Assembly (NCBI GenBank): GCA_944385665.1 | Contig: CALWYB010000005.1 | Location: 1 to 64,000 of the forward strand | Source of the DNA: an uncultured Oscillospiraceae bacterium | GTDB taxonomy: Bacteria > Bacillota > Clostridia > Oscillospirales > Oscillospiraceae | Length of the DNA stretch: 64,000 nt | Reading direction: 5' to 3' | Shown: piece by piece, positions 8,671 through 17,205 of the stretch | Layout: each line of letters starts with the position of its first letter | Numbering within the stretch: position 1 is the first letter of the stretch | Position numbers and translations under genes: made by a program | The notes under the pieces: model-generated | The model's database searches: none | What the model was told of the DNA's origin: nothing | What the model saw: only the letters and a program-made list of their open reading frames with translations

Positions 8671-9831
8671 ATGAAAGAGCAAAAGCTGTCTTGGCGAGCC
8701 CGGGGACGGCTGTGGTTTCGCATCGGTGTGCGGCTGGTGGTGCTGATCGTGGGACTGTGGCTGCTGTGGAAGGTGGGACTGCCTCTGCTGTCGCTGATGG
8801 CCCCCTTTGTGGCCGCCCTTATTACCGCCGCCATCCTTCACCCTCTGGTGCGGTGGCTGCGCAAGACTCTGGGCGGCTCCCGGAAGCTGTGGTCGCTGCT
8901 GGTGCTGGTGCTGCTGTTCGGCCTGGTAGGGGCGGCACTGGGCGGCCTCATGTACGCCGCCGGAGCCCAGCTGGTCTCCCTGGTGCAGAGCTGGGACGAC
9001 CTGCTCACCAGCCTGGAGGGGATCTCTCACCAGCTGGAGCAGCTGTTTGCCCGGTTCTGGGATCTGGTGCCCCCCGCCTTCAATGCGTCGGTGAGCTCCG
9101 TGTGGGACAGCGTGCTGGAGTGGCTGAAAAATACCCTGCCGGACATGGTGAAAGGAGCCATGACCTACGCCAAGGACAAGGCCCTGAGCCTGCCCTCCCT
9201 GGGCCTGGCCCTCATCATCTACGTCATGGCCGCTTACCTGCTTACCGCCGACTACCCCGACCTGCGCACCGCCGCGGCCCAGCGCACCGACCGGCGGCTG
9301 CTGGCCTTCCTGGTCCAGGTACGGGACACCGCCCTGGCCGCCTTCGGCGGCTATCTGAAGGCGGAGTTTCTCCTGTCGGTGGGGGTGTTTTTCATCCTGC
9401 TGGGGGGCTTTTTCATCATCCGGCAGCCCTACGGCCTGCTGCTGGCCCTGGTGCTGGCGGTGATGGATTTTATCCCCATCATCGGCGCGGGCACCGTGAT
9501 GGTGCCCTGGGCGGTCATTGACCTGTTTACCGGCAACATTGGAGGAGCGATCCGGCTGATGGTGATTTGGGGCCTCATCGCCCTGTTCCGCCGGGTGGGA
9601 GAGCCCAAATTTGTGGGGGACCAGACGGGACTTTCCCCCATTTTGTCTCTCATCAGTATTTATGTGGGCATGCGTCTGGGGGGTGTGCTGGGCATGATTT
9701 TAGGTCCGACCGTCCTGCTCATCGCCCTGAATCTGGTAAAATTGGGCCTGTTTGACGGCGTACGGGCGGATGCGGAGGCCGCTGTGGAGGATGTGATCGC
9801 CATTTTGCGGGAGCGCCCCGAGAGTGAATAA
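8671..9831 (+). CDS. AI-2E family (YtvI-like) transporter
   Basis: 386-residue polytopic membrane protein with about eight hydrophobic segments. The central amphipathic stretch LVSLVQSWDDLLTSLEG and the conserved C-terminal half (LLALVLAVMDFIPIIGAGTVMVPW, then VGDQTGLSPILSLISIYVG) are typical of the PF01594 family. B. subtilis YtvI is the sporulation member; TqsA of E. coli exports AI-2. The substrate cannot be inferred. An ATG 5 bases earlier runs straight into a stop, so 8671 is the start. Confidence 0.85.
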   Translation: MKEQKLSWRARGRLWFRIGVRLVVLIVGLWLLWKVGLPLLSLMAPFVAALITAAILHPLVRWLRKTLGGSRKLWSLLVLVLLFGLVGAALGGLMYAAGAQLVSLVQSWDDLLTSLEGISHQLEQLFARFWDLVPPAFNASVSSVWDSVLEWLKNTLPDMVKGAMTYAKDKALSLPSLGLALIIYVMAAYLLTADYPDLRTAAAQRTDRRLLAFLVQVRDTALAAFGGYLKAEFLLSVGVFFILLGGFFIIRQPYGLLLALVLAVMDFIPIIGAGTVMVPWAVIDLFTGNIGGAIRLMVIWGLIALFRRVGEPKFVGDQTGLSPILSLISIYVGMRLGGVLGMILGPTVLLIALNLVKLGLFDGVRADAEAAVEDVIAILRERPESE

Positions 9832-9882
9832 TGGGAGGGGCTGTCAAAATTTGTTCCGGGAAAATTAAAAAAAGGAATGCTT

Positions 9883-9918
9883 TTTCTTCATGCTTTCTTC
9901 ATATTTTTCCGTTATACT
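9883..9918 (+). promoter_or_regulatory. Probable htrA promoter with a direct-repeat activator site
   Basis: Two copies of TTTCTTCAT (9883-9891 and 9894-9902) start 11 bases apart, about one helical turn, directly ahead of a TATACT -10 hexamer (9913-9918). No -35 match is present where the second repeat lies. This layout is usual for OmpR-type response regulators; HtrA genes in Firmicutes are often under such control (CssR). Inference from pattern only. Confidence 0.45.
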
Positions 9919-9972
9919 TGCCCCTGTCAAACGGAGGAAGTCCTCCAAGAGACCATAGAGGAGTGAAGCAGT

Positions 9973-11343
9973 ATGGATAACAACGATTTCAATTTTTATA
10001 ATAACGAGAACGACGGGTATCGCGGAGGATTTGGCGATTATACGGACCCCGTCCCCGCCACTCCCGGCCCGGAGGCCCCCAACAACAAGAAGCCCGGCAA
10101 GGGCTTTCCCAAGAAGATTGTCGCTCTGGTATTGGCCTGTGCCATTGTGGGCGGCGGCGCCGGAGTGGGCGGCGCGGCCATCTATCAGAACATGAACAAG
10201 GGCGGCACCGTGGTCTACGAGGGGGAGCGCCCCAAGGTCCAGACCGTGGTCAACAACAATGACGGCCAGCCCATGACCGCCGAGCAGCTCTACGCCGCCA
10301 ACCTGGCCTCCTGCGTAGGCATCACGGTGAACACCACCGTGAACATCTTCGGCCAGACCACCACCTCCGCCGCCAGCGGCTCCGGCTTTGTGCTGACCCA
10401 GGACGGCTATATCGTCACCAACTACCATGTCATTGAGGATGCGGTAGATGATTCCTCTGTTACCATTGAGGTCTCCTTTGCTGACGACACCAAGTATACC
10501 GCCAAGCTGGTAGGCGGTGAGCAGGACAACGACATCGCCGTGCTGAAGATCGACGCCACCGGCCTGCAGCCCGTCACCCTGGGCGACAGCAGCCAGCTGG
10601 TGGTAGGCGAGAGCGTCTACGCCATCGGTAACCCCCTGGGTGAGCTGACCTTTACCCTCACCGACGGCATCGTCTCCGCCTTGGACCGGCTTATCACCAC
10701 CTCCAGTCAGGATGCCAACGGCAACACCGTCTCCACCACCCTGAATGTGCTGCAGACCAACTGTGCCATCAACCCCGGCAACTCCGGCGGCCCGCTGTTT
10801 GACAGCTACGGCAACGTGGTGGGCGTGGTGTCCGCCAAGATGACGCAGTCCTCCTCCGGCGTGTCCGCCGAGGGCCTGGGCTTCGCCATCCCCATCAACG
10901 ATGTGAAGGACATCATCAACGACCTCATCGAGCATGGCTACGTCACCGGTAAGCCCTACATGGGTGTCCAGGTCAAGGATGTATCCAATGAGCTTCAGAA
11001 CTTCGGTATTACTGCCGGTGCCCTGGTGTCCTACGTGGCTGAGGGCTCCTGCGCTGAAAAGGCGGGCCTGCAGGTAAACGATATTATCACCGCCATCGAC
11101 GACACCGCCATCGACTCCTCCACCGCCCTTACCGCTGCCTTGTCCAGCAACTACAAGGCCGGCGACACCGCCACTCTTACCGTGATCCGGAACCAGCAGG
11201 AGATGAAGCTCTCCATTACCTTTGACGAAAAGAATGAGCAGACCGAGGCGGCCAATCAGATCCAGGATCAGTCCAATCAGCAGCAGCAACAGCAGCAGTC
11301 CGGCGGCTATTACGGCTGGCCCTTCGGCGGTTACAGCTGGTAA
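9973..11343 (+). CDS. htrA: HtrA/DegP-type membrane-anchored serine protease
   Basis: Envelope quality-control protease of family S1C. Order: Asn/Asp-rich cytoplasmic tail (1-45), one transmembrane helix (about 48-68), trypsin-like domain with catalytic triad His152 (NYHVIED), Asp187 (DNDIAVL) and Ser271 (GNSGGPL), then one PDZ domain (about 318-410, with YMGVQVKDV), and a Gln-rich C-terminal tail (about 425-445) ending in aromatic residues. 456 residues is normal for Firmicute HtrA. Own promoter with a probable response-regulator site; followed by a terminator. The poly-Gln tail is unusual and of unknown role. Confidence 0.95.
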   Translation: MDNNDFNFYNNENDGYRGGFGDYTDPVPATPGPEAPNNKKPGKGFPKKIVALVLACAIVGGGAGVGGAAIYQNMNKGGTVVYEGERPKVQTVVNNNDGQPMTAEQLYAANLASCVGITVNTTVNIFGQTTTSAASGSGFVLTQDGYIVTNYHVIEDAVDDSSVTIEVSFADDTKYTAKLVGGEQDNDIAVLKIDATGLQPVTLGDSSQLVVGESVYAIGNPLGELTFTLTDGIVSALDRLITTSSQDANGNTVSTTLNVLQTNCAINPGNSGGPLFDSYGNVVGVVSAKMTQSSSGVSAEGLGFAIPINDVKDIINDLIEHGYVTGKPYMGVQVKDVSNELQNFGITAGALVSYVAEGSCAEKAGLQVNDIITAIDDTAIDSSTALTAALSSNYKAGDTATLTVIRNQQEMKLSITFDEKNEQTEAANQIQDQSNQQQQQQQSGGYYGWPFGGYSW

Positions 11344-11392
11344 CTTTACTTCCTACCGGTTTCTCATCGGTTTTTCTTCTCCCTCTCTTTTA

Positions 11393-11423
11393 CCCCGGGT
11401 CCGTCAGGGCCCGGGGGTTTTTA
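11393..11423 (+). terminator. Intrinsic terminator after htrA
   Basis: 7-bp stem CCCCGGG (11393-11399) with CCCGGGG (11410-11416) followed by GTTTTT. Confidence 0.7.
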
Positions 11424-11509
11424 TGCTCCGGGACAAAACTGTTGGATAAGAACAAAATAATAGGGCAATTGCAGTGCCGATTTTGTGATATTCTCCGATC
11501 AGTTTCCGG

Positions 11510-11538
11510 TTGACAGGGAAACAGCCCGGTGCTACCAT
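11510..11538 (+). promoter_or_regulatory. Promoter of the aromatic amino acid operon
   Basis: TTGACA (11510-11515), 17-base spacer, TACCAT (11533-11538). Transcription from about 11545 would include the aromatic leader peptide and the attenuator before aroF. No other good promoter is seen before the following genes. Confidence 0.75.
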
Positions 11539-11580
11539 AAAAACAACCCTACGGGAAACGAAGGAAAGGAGCCAAATTTC

Positions 11581-11694
11581 ATGATGAAGCAGTTTGCGGC
11601 TTACTTTTTTGGCTACTTTTACTTTTTTGGCTTTTGGTTCAAAAAGGTAAGAGTGTTTTTTGCTGCAAACAATTGGCTCCCCAGTTTCGCGTAA
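11581..11694 (+). CDS. Aromatic-rich leader peptide of the aro operon
   Basis: 37-residue open frame with a proper ribosome site (AGGAAAGGAG, 9 bases before the ATG). It contains 11 Phe, 3 Tyr and 2 Trp; codons 8-20 alone hold ten aromatic residues, including AYFFGYFYFFGFWF. It ends 19 bases before the 5' arm of a perfect intrinsic terminator that sits ahead of aroF. This is the classical layout of ribosome-mediated attenuation: low charged tRNA-Phe/Tyr/Trp stalls the ribosome and prevents termination. The hydrophobic composition has no other obvious purpose. A second ATG directly after the first could be the actual start. The mechanism is inference, the arrangement is seen directly. Confidence 0.85.
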   Translation: MMKQFAAYFFGYFYFFGFWFKKVRVFFAANNWLPSFA

Positions 11695-11713
11695 GCGGGG
11701 AATAGGGAAGTTT

Positions 11714-11752
11714 AAAGCCTGCGGTGAATGACACTTCACCGCAGGCTTTTTT
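11714..11752 (+). terminator. Attenuator terminator ahead of aroF
   Basis: Perfect 15-bp stem (AAAGCCTGCGGTGAA 11714-11728 with 11735-11749), 6-base loop, then a run of six T. It lies between the leader peptide stop and the aroF ribosome site, so it must be read through for operon expression. A weak competing pairing is possible between 11662-11670 and 11710-11718 (7 of 9 bases), which would use up the 5' arm; a 5-bp hairpin TCCCC/GGGGA (11678-11682, 11697-11701) covers the leader stop. Confidence 0.85.
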
Positions 11753-11785
11753 GTTTGCCCGGTGAAGCAAGGAAGGAGTACAGCT

Positions 11786-12802
11786 ATGATTATCATTGTA
11801 AAGAAGGACGCGAAAGAAGAGCGGGTACGGGATCTCATCCAGTGGATCGAGGCCCAGAACCTGCGCACCCATGTCTCCAAGGGAGATTACGCCACCATCA
11901 TCGGCGTCATCGGCGATATCAGCAAGCTGGATGACGACCTGATCACCGGACTGGATATTGTAGAGGGGGTCAAGCATATTTCGGAACCGTACAAGAGCGC
12001 CAACCGGAAGTTCCATCCCAAGGACTCCATCATTGAAGTTGGCGAGCAGAAGCTGAAAGTGGGCCACGGGAACTTCGCCCTCATTGCCGGCCCCTGCTCC
12101 GTGGAGAGCGAGGAGCAGATCATCTCGGTGGCCAAGAGCGTCAAGGCCGCCGGCGCCACCATGCTCCGGGGCGGCGCCTTCAAGCCCCGCACCTCTCCCT
12201 ACGACTTCCAGGGCCTGAAGGCCGACGGCATTGAGCTGCTGCTGGAGGCCAAGCGGGAGACCGGCCTGCCCATCGTCACCGAGATCATGAACGCCAACCA
12301 CCTGCCCCTTTTTGAGGACGTGGACGTCATCCAGGTGGGCGCCCGGAACATGCAGAACTTTGAGCTTTTGAAGGAGCTGGGCAAGACCAGAAAACCCATC
12401 CTCCTCAAGCGGGGCCTGGCCAACACCCTCAAGGAGCTGCTCATGAGCGCCGAGTACGTCATGTCCGGCGGCAACGAGAACGTGATCCTCTGTGAGCGGG
12501 GCATCCGGACCTTCGAGACCGCCACCCGCAACACCCTGGACCTGTCCGCCGTGCCGGTTCTCCACGAGCTCACCCACCTGCCTGTGGTGGTGGACCCCAG
12601 CCACGCCACCGGCGTGGCCCGGTATGTGAAGCCCATGGCCATGGCCGCCGCCGCCTGCGGCGCCGACGGCCTCATCATCGAGGTCCACAACGATCCCCCT
12701 CACGCCCTGTGCGACGGCGCCCAGTCTCTGCGGCCCGAGCAGTTTGAGGACGTGGCCAAGGCGGTACGCACCGTGCGGGAAGCCGCTTTGAGCGTGAAGT
12801 AA
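11786..12802 (+). CDS. aroF: 3-deoxy-7-phosphoheptulonate (DAHP) synthase, type I-beta
   Basis: First step of the shikimate pathway: condenses PEP and erythrose-4-phosphate. 338 residues: an N-terminal ferredoxin-like regulatory domain (about 1-70) and a TIM barrel opening with GNFALIAGPCSVESEEQ, then RGGAFKPRTSPYDFQG and the C-terminal VVVDPSHATG. The ATG at 11786 is chosen because AAGGAG lies 9 bases upstream; the frame is open to a GTG at 11762 that precedes that site. The regulatory domain suggests allosteric feedback in addition to attenuation. First enzyme gene of the operon. Confidence 0.97.
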   Translation: MIIIVKKDAKEERVRDLIQWIEAQNLRTHVSKGDYATIIGVIGDISKLDDDLITGLDIVEGVKHISEPYKSANRKFHPKDSIIEVGEQKLKVGHGNFALIAGPCSVESEEQIISVAKSVKAAGATMLRGGAFKPRTSPYDFQGLKADGIELLLEAKRETGLPIVTEIMNANHLPLFEDVDVIQVGARNMQNFELLKELGKTRKPILLKRGLANTLKELLMSAEYVMSGGNENVILCERGIRTFETATRNTLDLSAVPVLHELTHLPVVVDPSHATGVARYVKPMAMAAAACGADGLIIEVHNDPPHALCDGAQSLRPEQFEDVAKAVRTVREAALSVK

Positions 12803-12812
12803 GGAGGCGGCC

Positions 12813-13646
12813 ATGGTAGTTGGAATTGCGGGCCTGGGCCTCATCGGAGGCTCCCTGGCCAAGGCCTACGAGCGCAGCGGCGCTACGGTATACGGCTACG
12901 ACGGAAATCGGGTGGTCCAGGACTTTGCCAAGCTCCAGGGAGTCCTGGCGGGCGACCTGGATGAGAACACCATCGGGGAGTGCGAGCTGCTGCTGGTGGC
13001 CCTCTACCCCGAGGTGACCATGGAGTATCTCAAGAAGATGGCACCCCACATCCCCGGCACCACCCTGGTGATGGACTGCTGCGGCGTCAAGCAGGAGGTG
13101 TGCAAGGTGGGCTTTGAGCTGGCCGAGCGCTACGGCTTCACCTTTGTGGGCGGCCACCCCATGGCGGGCACCCAGTACTCCGGCTTTGCCAACAGCAAGG
13201 CGGATATGTTCGACGGTGCTCCCATGGTGGTAGTGCCCCGGGAAGCCGATGACATTCTGTTGTTGGATAAGGTGAAAAAGCTTCTGACCCCCGCGGGCTT
13301 TGCCCACCTGACGGTGACCACCGCGGAGCACCACGATGAGATGATCGCCTACACCTCTCAGATGTGCCACGTCATCTCCAACGCCTACGTGAAGAGCCCC
13401 CGGGCCCAGATGCACAAGGGCTACTCGGCGGGCAGCTACATGGACCTGACGAGGGTAGCCTGGCTCAACGAGCACATGTGGACCGACCTGTTCCTGGAGA
13501 ACCGCACCTTCCTGCTGCGGGAGATGGACCAGATGATCGGCAGCCTCCAGGAGTACCGGGACGCCCTGGCTCAGGGCAACGGCGACCGGCTGTGCACTCT
13601 GCTGGCGGAGGGCCGGATCTGTAAAGAGAAGGTGGATGGACAATGA
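12813..13646 (+). CDS. tyrA: Prephenate dehydrogenase
   Basis: Oxidative decarboxylation of prephenate to 4-hydroxyphenylpyruvate, the tyrosine branch. 277 residues: N-terminal NAD(P)-binding fold with GIAGLGLIGGSLAKA (residues 4-18), a middle segment with GGHPMAGTQYSG (about 111-122), and a helical C-terminal dimerisation half. No C-terminal ACT domain, so feedback must come from elsewhere. TAAGGAGG lies just before the ATG; the stop overlaps the aroB start (ATGA). Confidence 0.95.
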   Translation: MVVGIAGLGLIGGSLAKAYERSGATVYGYDGNRVVQDFAKLQGVLAGDLDENTIGECELLLVALYPEVTMEYLKKMAPHIPGTTLVMDCCGVKQEVCKVGFELAERYGFTFVGGHPMAGTQYSGFANSKADMFDGAPMVVVPREADDILLLDKVKKLLTPAGFAHLTVTTAEHHDEMIAYTSQMCHVISNAYVKSPRAQMHKGYSAGSYMDLTRVAWLNEHMWTDLFLENRTFLLREMDQMIGSLQEYRDALAQGNGDRLCTLLAEGRICKEKVDGQ

Positions 13647-14728
13647 GCATGATTTTGACGGTAGACCTGCCCGGACGGGCCTACGACATTGAGATTGAGC
13701 GGGGCCTGCTGGACCGGGTAGGGGAGCGGTGCCAGGCGGTGCTGCCCCGGGCCAAGACCGTCTTTGTGGTCACCGACAGCACCGTGGGCCCCCTTTACGG
13801 CCAGCGGGTGCTGGACAGTTTGGAGAAGGCGGGCTTCGCCGCCGTGCTCCACACCGTCCCCGCCGGGGAGGAGGCCAAGTGCGTGGACCGGCTCAGCGAG
13901 CTGTGGGAGGCCATGATGGCCGCCCGCCTCACCCGCACCGACGCCGTGGTAGCTCTTGGCGGCGGCGTGGTGGGGGATCTGGCTGGCTTTGCTGCCGCCT
14001 CCGTCCTGCGGGGTGTGGATTTTGTCCAGATCCCTACCACCCTCCTGGCCCAGGTGGACTCCTCCGTGGGCGGCAAGGTGGCCATCGACCTGAAGGCGGG
14101 CAAGAACCTGGCCGGGGCCTTCTGGCAGCCCAAGGGCGTGTTCATCGACCCGGAGGTGCTCACCACCCTCACCGACCGCACTTTCTCCGACGGCATGGCT
14201 GAGGTCATCAAGTACGGCTGCATCCGGGACCGGGCCTTCTTTGACAAGCTGGCCGCCTGGGGCGGCCGAGCGGGTGTGATGGAGCACATCGAGGAAGTCA
14301 TCCACACCTGCTGTGACATCAAGCGCAAGGTGGTGCTCCACGACGAGCGGGACACCGGCGAGCGGATGGTTCTCAACTTCGGTCACACCATCGGTCACGC
14401 CTTCGAGCTGGCGGGCCGCTATGAGACCTGGACCCACGGCCAGGGAGTGGCCGCCGGCATGTGCGTGGCCGCCCGGCTGGGGGAGCAGATGGGCATCACC
14501 CCCACCGGAACGGAGCAGACCATTGAGAATATATTAAAGGAGTACCAGCTGCCCCTCACCATTCCCTGCCCCTGGGATACCCTGGTGGAGGCGGTGGGGC
14601 TGGACAAGAAGAACGCCGGCAGCGACATCCGCCTCATCGTGCTGGAGGAGCTGGGCAAGGCGGTGCCCCACCCCATGCCCCGGGCGGAGCTGCTGGAGGC
14701 CCTGGCCCCTATGTGGAAAGGAAACTGA
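13643..14728 (+). CDS. aroB: 3-dehydroquinate synthase
   Basis: Converts DAHP to 3-dehydroquinate using NAD and a divalent metal. 361 residues. Visible signatures: ALGGGVVGDLAGFAAA (NAD site, about residue 108), IPTTLLAQVDSSVGGK, KYGCIRD, and the metal ligands in GMAEVIKYG, NFGHTIGHAFE and the THGQGVAAGM helix. Starts inside the tyrA stop and is followed after one base by aroA, so translation is coupled. Confidence 0.97.
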   Translation: MSMILTVDLPGRAYDIEIERGLLDRVGERCQAVLPRAKTVFVVTDSTVGPLYGQRVLDSLEKAGFAAVLHTVPAGEEAKCVDRLSELWEAMMAARLTRTDAVVALGGGVVGDLAGFAAASVLRGVDFVQIPTTLLAQVDSSVGGKVAIDLKAGKNLAGAFWQPKGVFIDPEVLTTLTDRTFSDGMAEVIKYGCIRDRAFFDKLAAWGGRAGVMEHIEEVIHTCCDIKRKVVLHDERDTGERMVLNFGHTIGHAFELAGRYETWTHGQGVAAGMCVAARLGEQMGITPTGTEQTIENILKEYQLPLTIPCPWDTLVEAVGLDKKNAGSDIRLIVLEELGKAVPHPMPRAELLEALAPMWKGN

Positions 14729-14729
14729 C

Positions 14730-15965
14730 ATGGACGTGACCATCGTACCGGGGACGCTGAAGGGGGCGGTCACCCCGCCCCCCAGCAAGTCCCAGGCCCA
14801 CCGGCTCATCCTGGCCGCCGCCCTCTCCGGCGGGATCAGCACTCTGTCCAACGTGGACCTCTCCCAGGACATTGAGGCCACCCTGGGCTGTCTGTCCGCC
14901 CTGGGGACCGGGGTGGAGCGGCAGGACAAGGGGCAGGTGAAGCTCCACGGCCTGGGCAACTCCATCCCTCAGGCCGGACCCATCCCGGTATTGGACTGCG
15001 GCGAGTCCGGCTCCACCCTCCGCTTTCTCATTCCCGCCGCCCTGGTGGTGATAGGCGGCGGCATCTTCACCGGCCACGGACGGCTGATGGAGCGGCCCCA
15101 GGAGCCCTACTTCCGACTTTTTGAGGAGAAGGGCATCTCCTATGCGAAGAAGGACGGGAAGCTCACCATCCAGGGCAGGCTGGAGCCGGGGGAGTACGTG
15201 CTCCCTGGCAACGTGTCCAGCCAGTTTTTTACCGGCCTGCTCTACGCCCTGCCCCTGCTGGATGGAGACTCCACCCTCCGCTCCTCCACTCCCCTGGAGT
15301 CCCGGGGCTATGTGGACATGACCCTGGACGCCCTGCGTACCTTTGGGGTCAATGTGGAGGAGACGGAACCGGGTGTGTTTGCCATCCCGGGCCGTCAGAG
15401 CTATCAGCCCAAAGACCCGGCGGTGGAGGCCGACTGGTCCAACGCCGCCTTCTGGTACGCCGCCAACTTCCTGGGTGCCCAGGTGGACATCCAGGGCCTG
15501 AACCCCGACTCCGTCCAGGGAGACCGGCAGATCGGCGCCCTCTACTGGAAGCTGGCCCGGCCCGGGGATGTGGATATCGACCTGTCCCAGTGCCCCGACC
15601 TGGCGCCCCCGCTGGCCGCCATGGCGGCGGTGCGGAAGGGAACCACCCGGTTTGTCAACGCCGGGCGGCTGCGCATGAAGGAGAGCGACCGTCTCCAGAC
15701 CATCGCCCAGACCCTCAACGCCCTGGGCGCCAAGGCCCAGGTGGGGGAGGACACCCTCACCCTGGAGGGGGTGGACCGTCTGGAGGGCGGCACGGTGGAC
15801 GGCTGCAACGACCACCGCATCGCCATGATGGCCGCCGCGGCCGCCGTGGCCTGCACCAAGCCGGTGACCATTTTGGGCGCGGAGTGCGTCAAGAAATCCT
15901 ATCCCCACTTCTGGTGGGACTACACTGCGTTGGGAGGAGAAGTACATGGCCTCGTATCTGGGTGA
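14730..15965 (+). CDS. aroA: 5-enolpyruvylshikimate-3-phosphate (EPSP) synthase
   Basis: Transfers enolpyruvyl from PEP to shikimate-3-phosphate. 411 residues. Signatures: the N-terminal PPSKSQAHRLILAAAL (Lys-Ser binding site, about residue 14), LDCGESGSTLRFLIP (about 88), and RLRMKESDRLQTIA plus NDHRIAMMAA in the C-terminal half. The first signature has the GLSKSxxxR-type context of bacterial enzymes. Its end overlaps aroC by 20 bases. Confidence 0.96.
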   Translation: MDVTIVPGTLKGAVTPPPSKSQAHRLILAAALSGGISTLSNVDLSQDIEATLGCLSALGTGVERQDKGQVKLHGLGNSIPQAGPIPVLDCGESGSTLRFLIPAALVVIGGGIFTGHGRLMERPQEPYFRLFEEKGISYAKKDGKLTIQGRLEPGEYVLPGNVSSQFFTGLLYALPLLDGDSTLRSSTPLESRGYVDMTLDALRTFGVNVEETEPGVFAIPGRQSYQPKDPAVEADWSNAAFWYAANFLGAQVDIQGLNPDSVQGDRQIGALYWKLARPGDVDIDLSQCPDLAPPLAAMAAVRKGTTRFVNAGRLRMKESDRLQTIAQTLNALGAKAQVGEDTLTLEGVDRLEGGTVDGCNDHRIAMMAAAAAVACTKPVTILGAECVKKSYPHFWWDYTALGGEVHGLVSG

Positions 15966-17031
15966 ACACATCCACGTATCCGTTTTTGGACAGTCCCACT
16001 CCCCGGCTATCGGGGTGGTGGTGGACGGCCTGCCCGCCGGAGAGAAGGTGGATATGGAGGAGCTGGGCCGGTTTTTAAAGCGCCGGGCGCCCGGCCAGAC
16101 CCCCACCTCCACCCCCCGCAAGGAGGCCGACCTGCCCCACTTTATCAGCGGTCTGGTGGATGACGTGACCTGCGGCGCGCCTCTGGCCGCCCTCATTGAA
16201 AACACCAACACCCGATCCCAGGACTATGAGCAGCTCCGGGACAAGCCCCGCCCCGGTCACGCCGACTTTACCGCCCAGGTGAAGTACGGCGGATTCCAGG
16301 ATGTGGCCGGAGGCGGCCACTTCTCCGGCAGGCTCACCGCCCCCCTGTGCATCGCGGGCGGCATCTGCCTCCAGATCCTGAAGCGCCGAGGCATTGAGGT
16401 GGGTGCCCACATCGCCTCCATCGCCGGCCAGGCCGACCGGCCCTTCGACCCCATGGGGGAGAGTACCGAGACTCTGGAGGCCATCAAGCGGGCTCCCTTC
16501 CCCGTGTTGGACGAGAAGGCAGGGGAGCTGATGCGGAAGGCCATCTTTGAGGCCAAGGAGGACCGGGACTCGGTAGGCGGCGTGGTGGAGTGCCTGGTCA
16601 CCGGCGTGCCTGCCGGTCTGGGCGACCCTATGTTTGGCGGGATGGAGAACCGCCTGGCCGCCGCCCTGTTCGGTATCCCGGCGGTGAAGGGCGTGGAGTT
16701 CGGCGAAGGGTTTGGCGTGGCCAGGCTTCGGGGCTCCCAGAACAACGACCCCTTTACCGTCAAGGACGGGAAAATCGTCACCGAGACCAACCACGCTGGC
16801 GGGATTTTGGGAGGCATCACCAATGGGATGCCGTTGCTGTTCCGCCTGGCGGTGAAGCCCACCCCGTCCATTTCCAAGCCCCAGCAGACCGTGCGTCTGT
16901 CCACCCATCAGGTGGAGGAGCTGATCATCACCGGCCGCCACGACCCCTGTATTGTTCCCAGGGCGGTCCCGGTGGCGGAAGCGGTCACCGCATTAGTCCT
17001 CTCCGACCTACTTTTCTCGAGAGAAAAGTAG
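15946..17031 (+). CDS. aroC: Chorismate synthase
   Basis: FMN-dependent elimination of phosphate from EPSP giving chorismate. 361 residues, starting inside the end of aroA with GGAGGAGAAG before the ATG. Signatures: GQSHSPAIGVVVDGLPAG (residues 11-28), RPGHADFT (about 104) and the GGISNG-like GGITNGMP with RHDPCIVPRAVPVAEAV near the C-terminus. The last seven residues (LLFSREK) are encoded by a 26-base inverted repeat and look like an acquired tail rather than family sequence. Confidence 0.96.
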   Translation: MASYLGEHIHVSVFGQSHSPAIGVVVDGLPAGEKVDMEELGRFLKRRAPGQTPTSTPRKEADLPHFISGLVDDVTCGAPLAALIENTNTRSQDYEQLRDKPRPGHADFTAQVKYGGFQDVAGGGHFSGRLTAPLCIAGGICLQILKRRGIEVGAHIASIAGQADRPFDPMGESTETLEAIKRAPFPVLDEKAGELMRKAIFEAKEDRDSVGGVVECLVTGVPAGLGDPMFGGMENRLAAALFGIPAVKGVEFGEGFGVARLRGSQNNDPFTVKDGKIVTETNHAGGILGGITNGMPLLFRLAVKPTPSISKPQQTVRLSTHQVEELIITGRHDPCIVPRAVPVAEAVTALVLSDLLFSREK

Positions 17032-17155
17032 GCAAAAGAGCTTCCTGCGAAACTGCGTTTCGCCTCTGAGGAACCAATTCAAATTTGCCGCGTGGGGCGA
17101 AACTGCGGTTTTGACCCACGCACGCAAAAGAGCTTTGTGCGAAACTTCGTTTCGC
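17007..17155 (+). repeat. Inverted and direct repeats between aroC and pheA
   Basis: 17007-17032 is a perfect 12-bp inverted repeat with a 2-base centre (CCTACTTTTCTC ... GAGAAAAGTAGG) that contains the aroC stop. It is followed by two copies of CAAAAGAGCTT (17033-17043, 17125-17135), each leading into a hairpin of GCGAAAC/GTTTCGC (17047-17063 and 17139-17155). No T-rich tail follows any of them, so they are not classical terminators. Looks like an intergenic repeat inserted at the end of aroC, with RNA folding or processing within the operon as a possible role. Confidence 0.75.
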
Positions 17156-17205
17156 TTCCAACGGAAAAATAGATCGTTGCACTGAATATGAAGGAGTGAA
17201 TGAAG

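Noticed and set aside
11344..11580. T-box riboswitch upstream of aroF
   Set aside because: No T-box sequence or specifier-loop structure was found; the leader peptide plus terminator explains the region.
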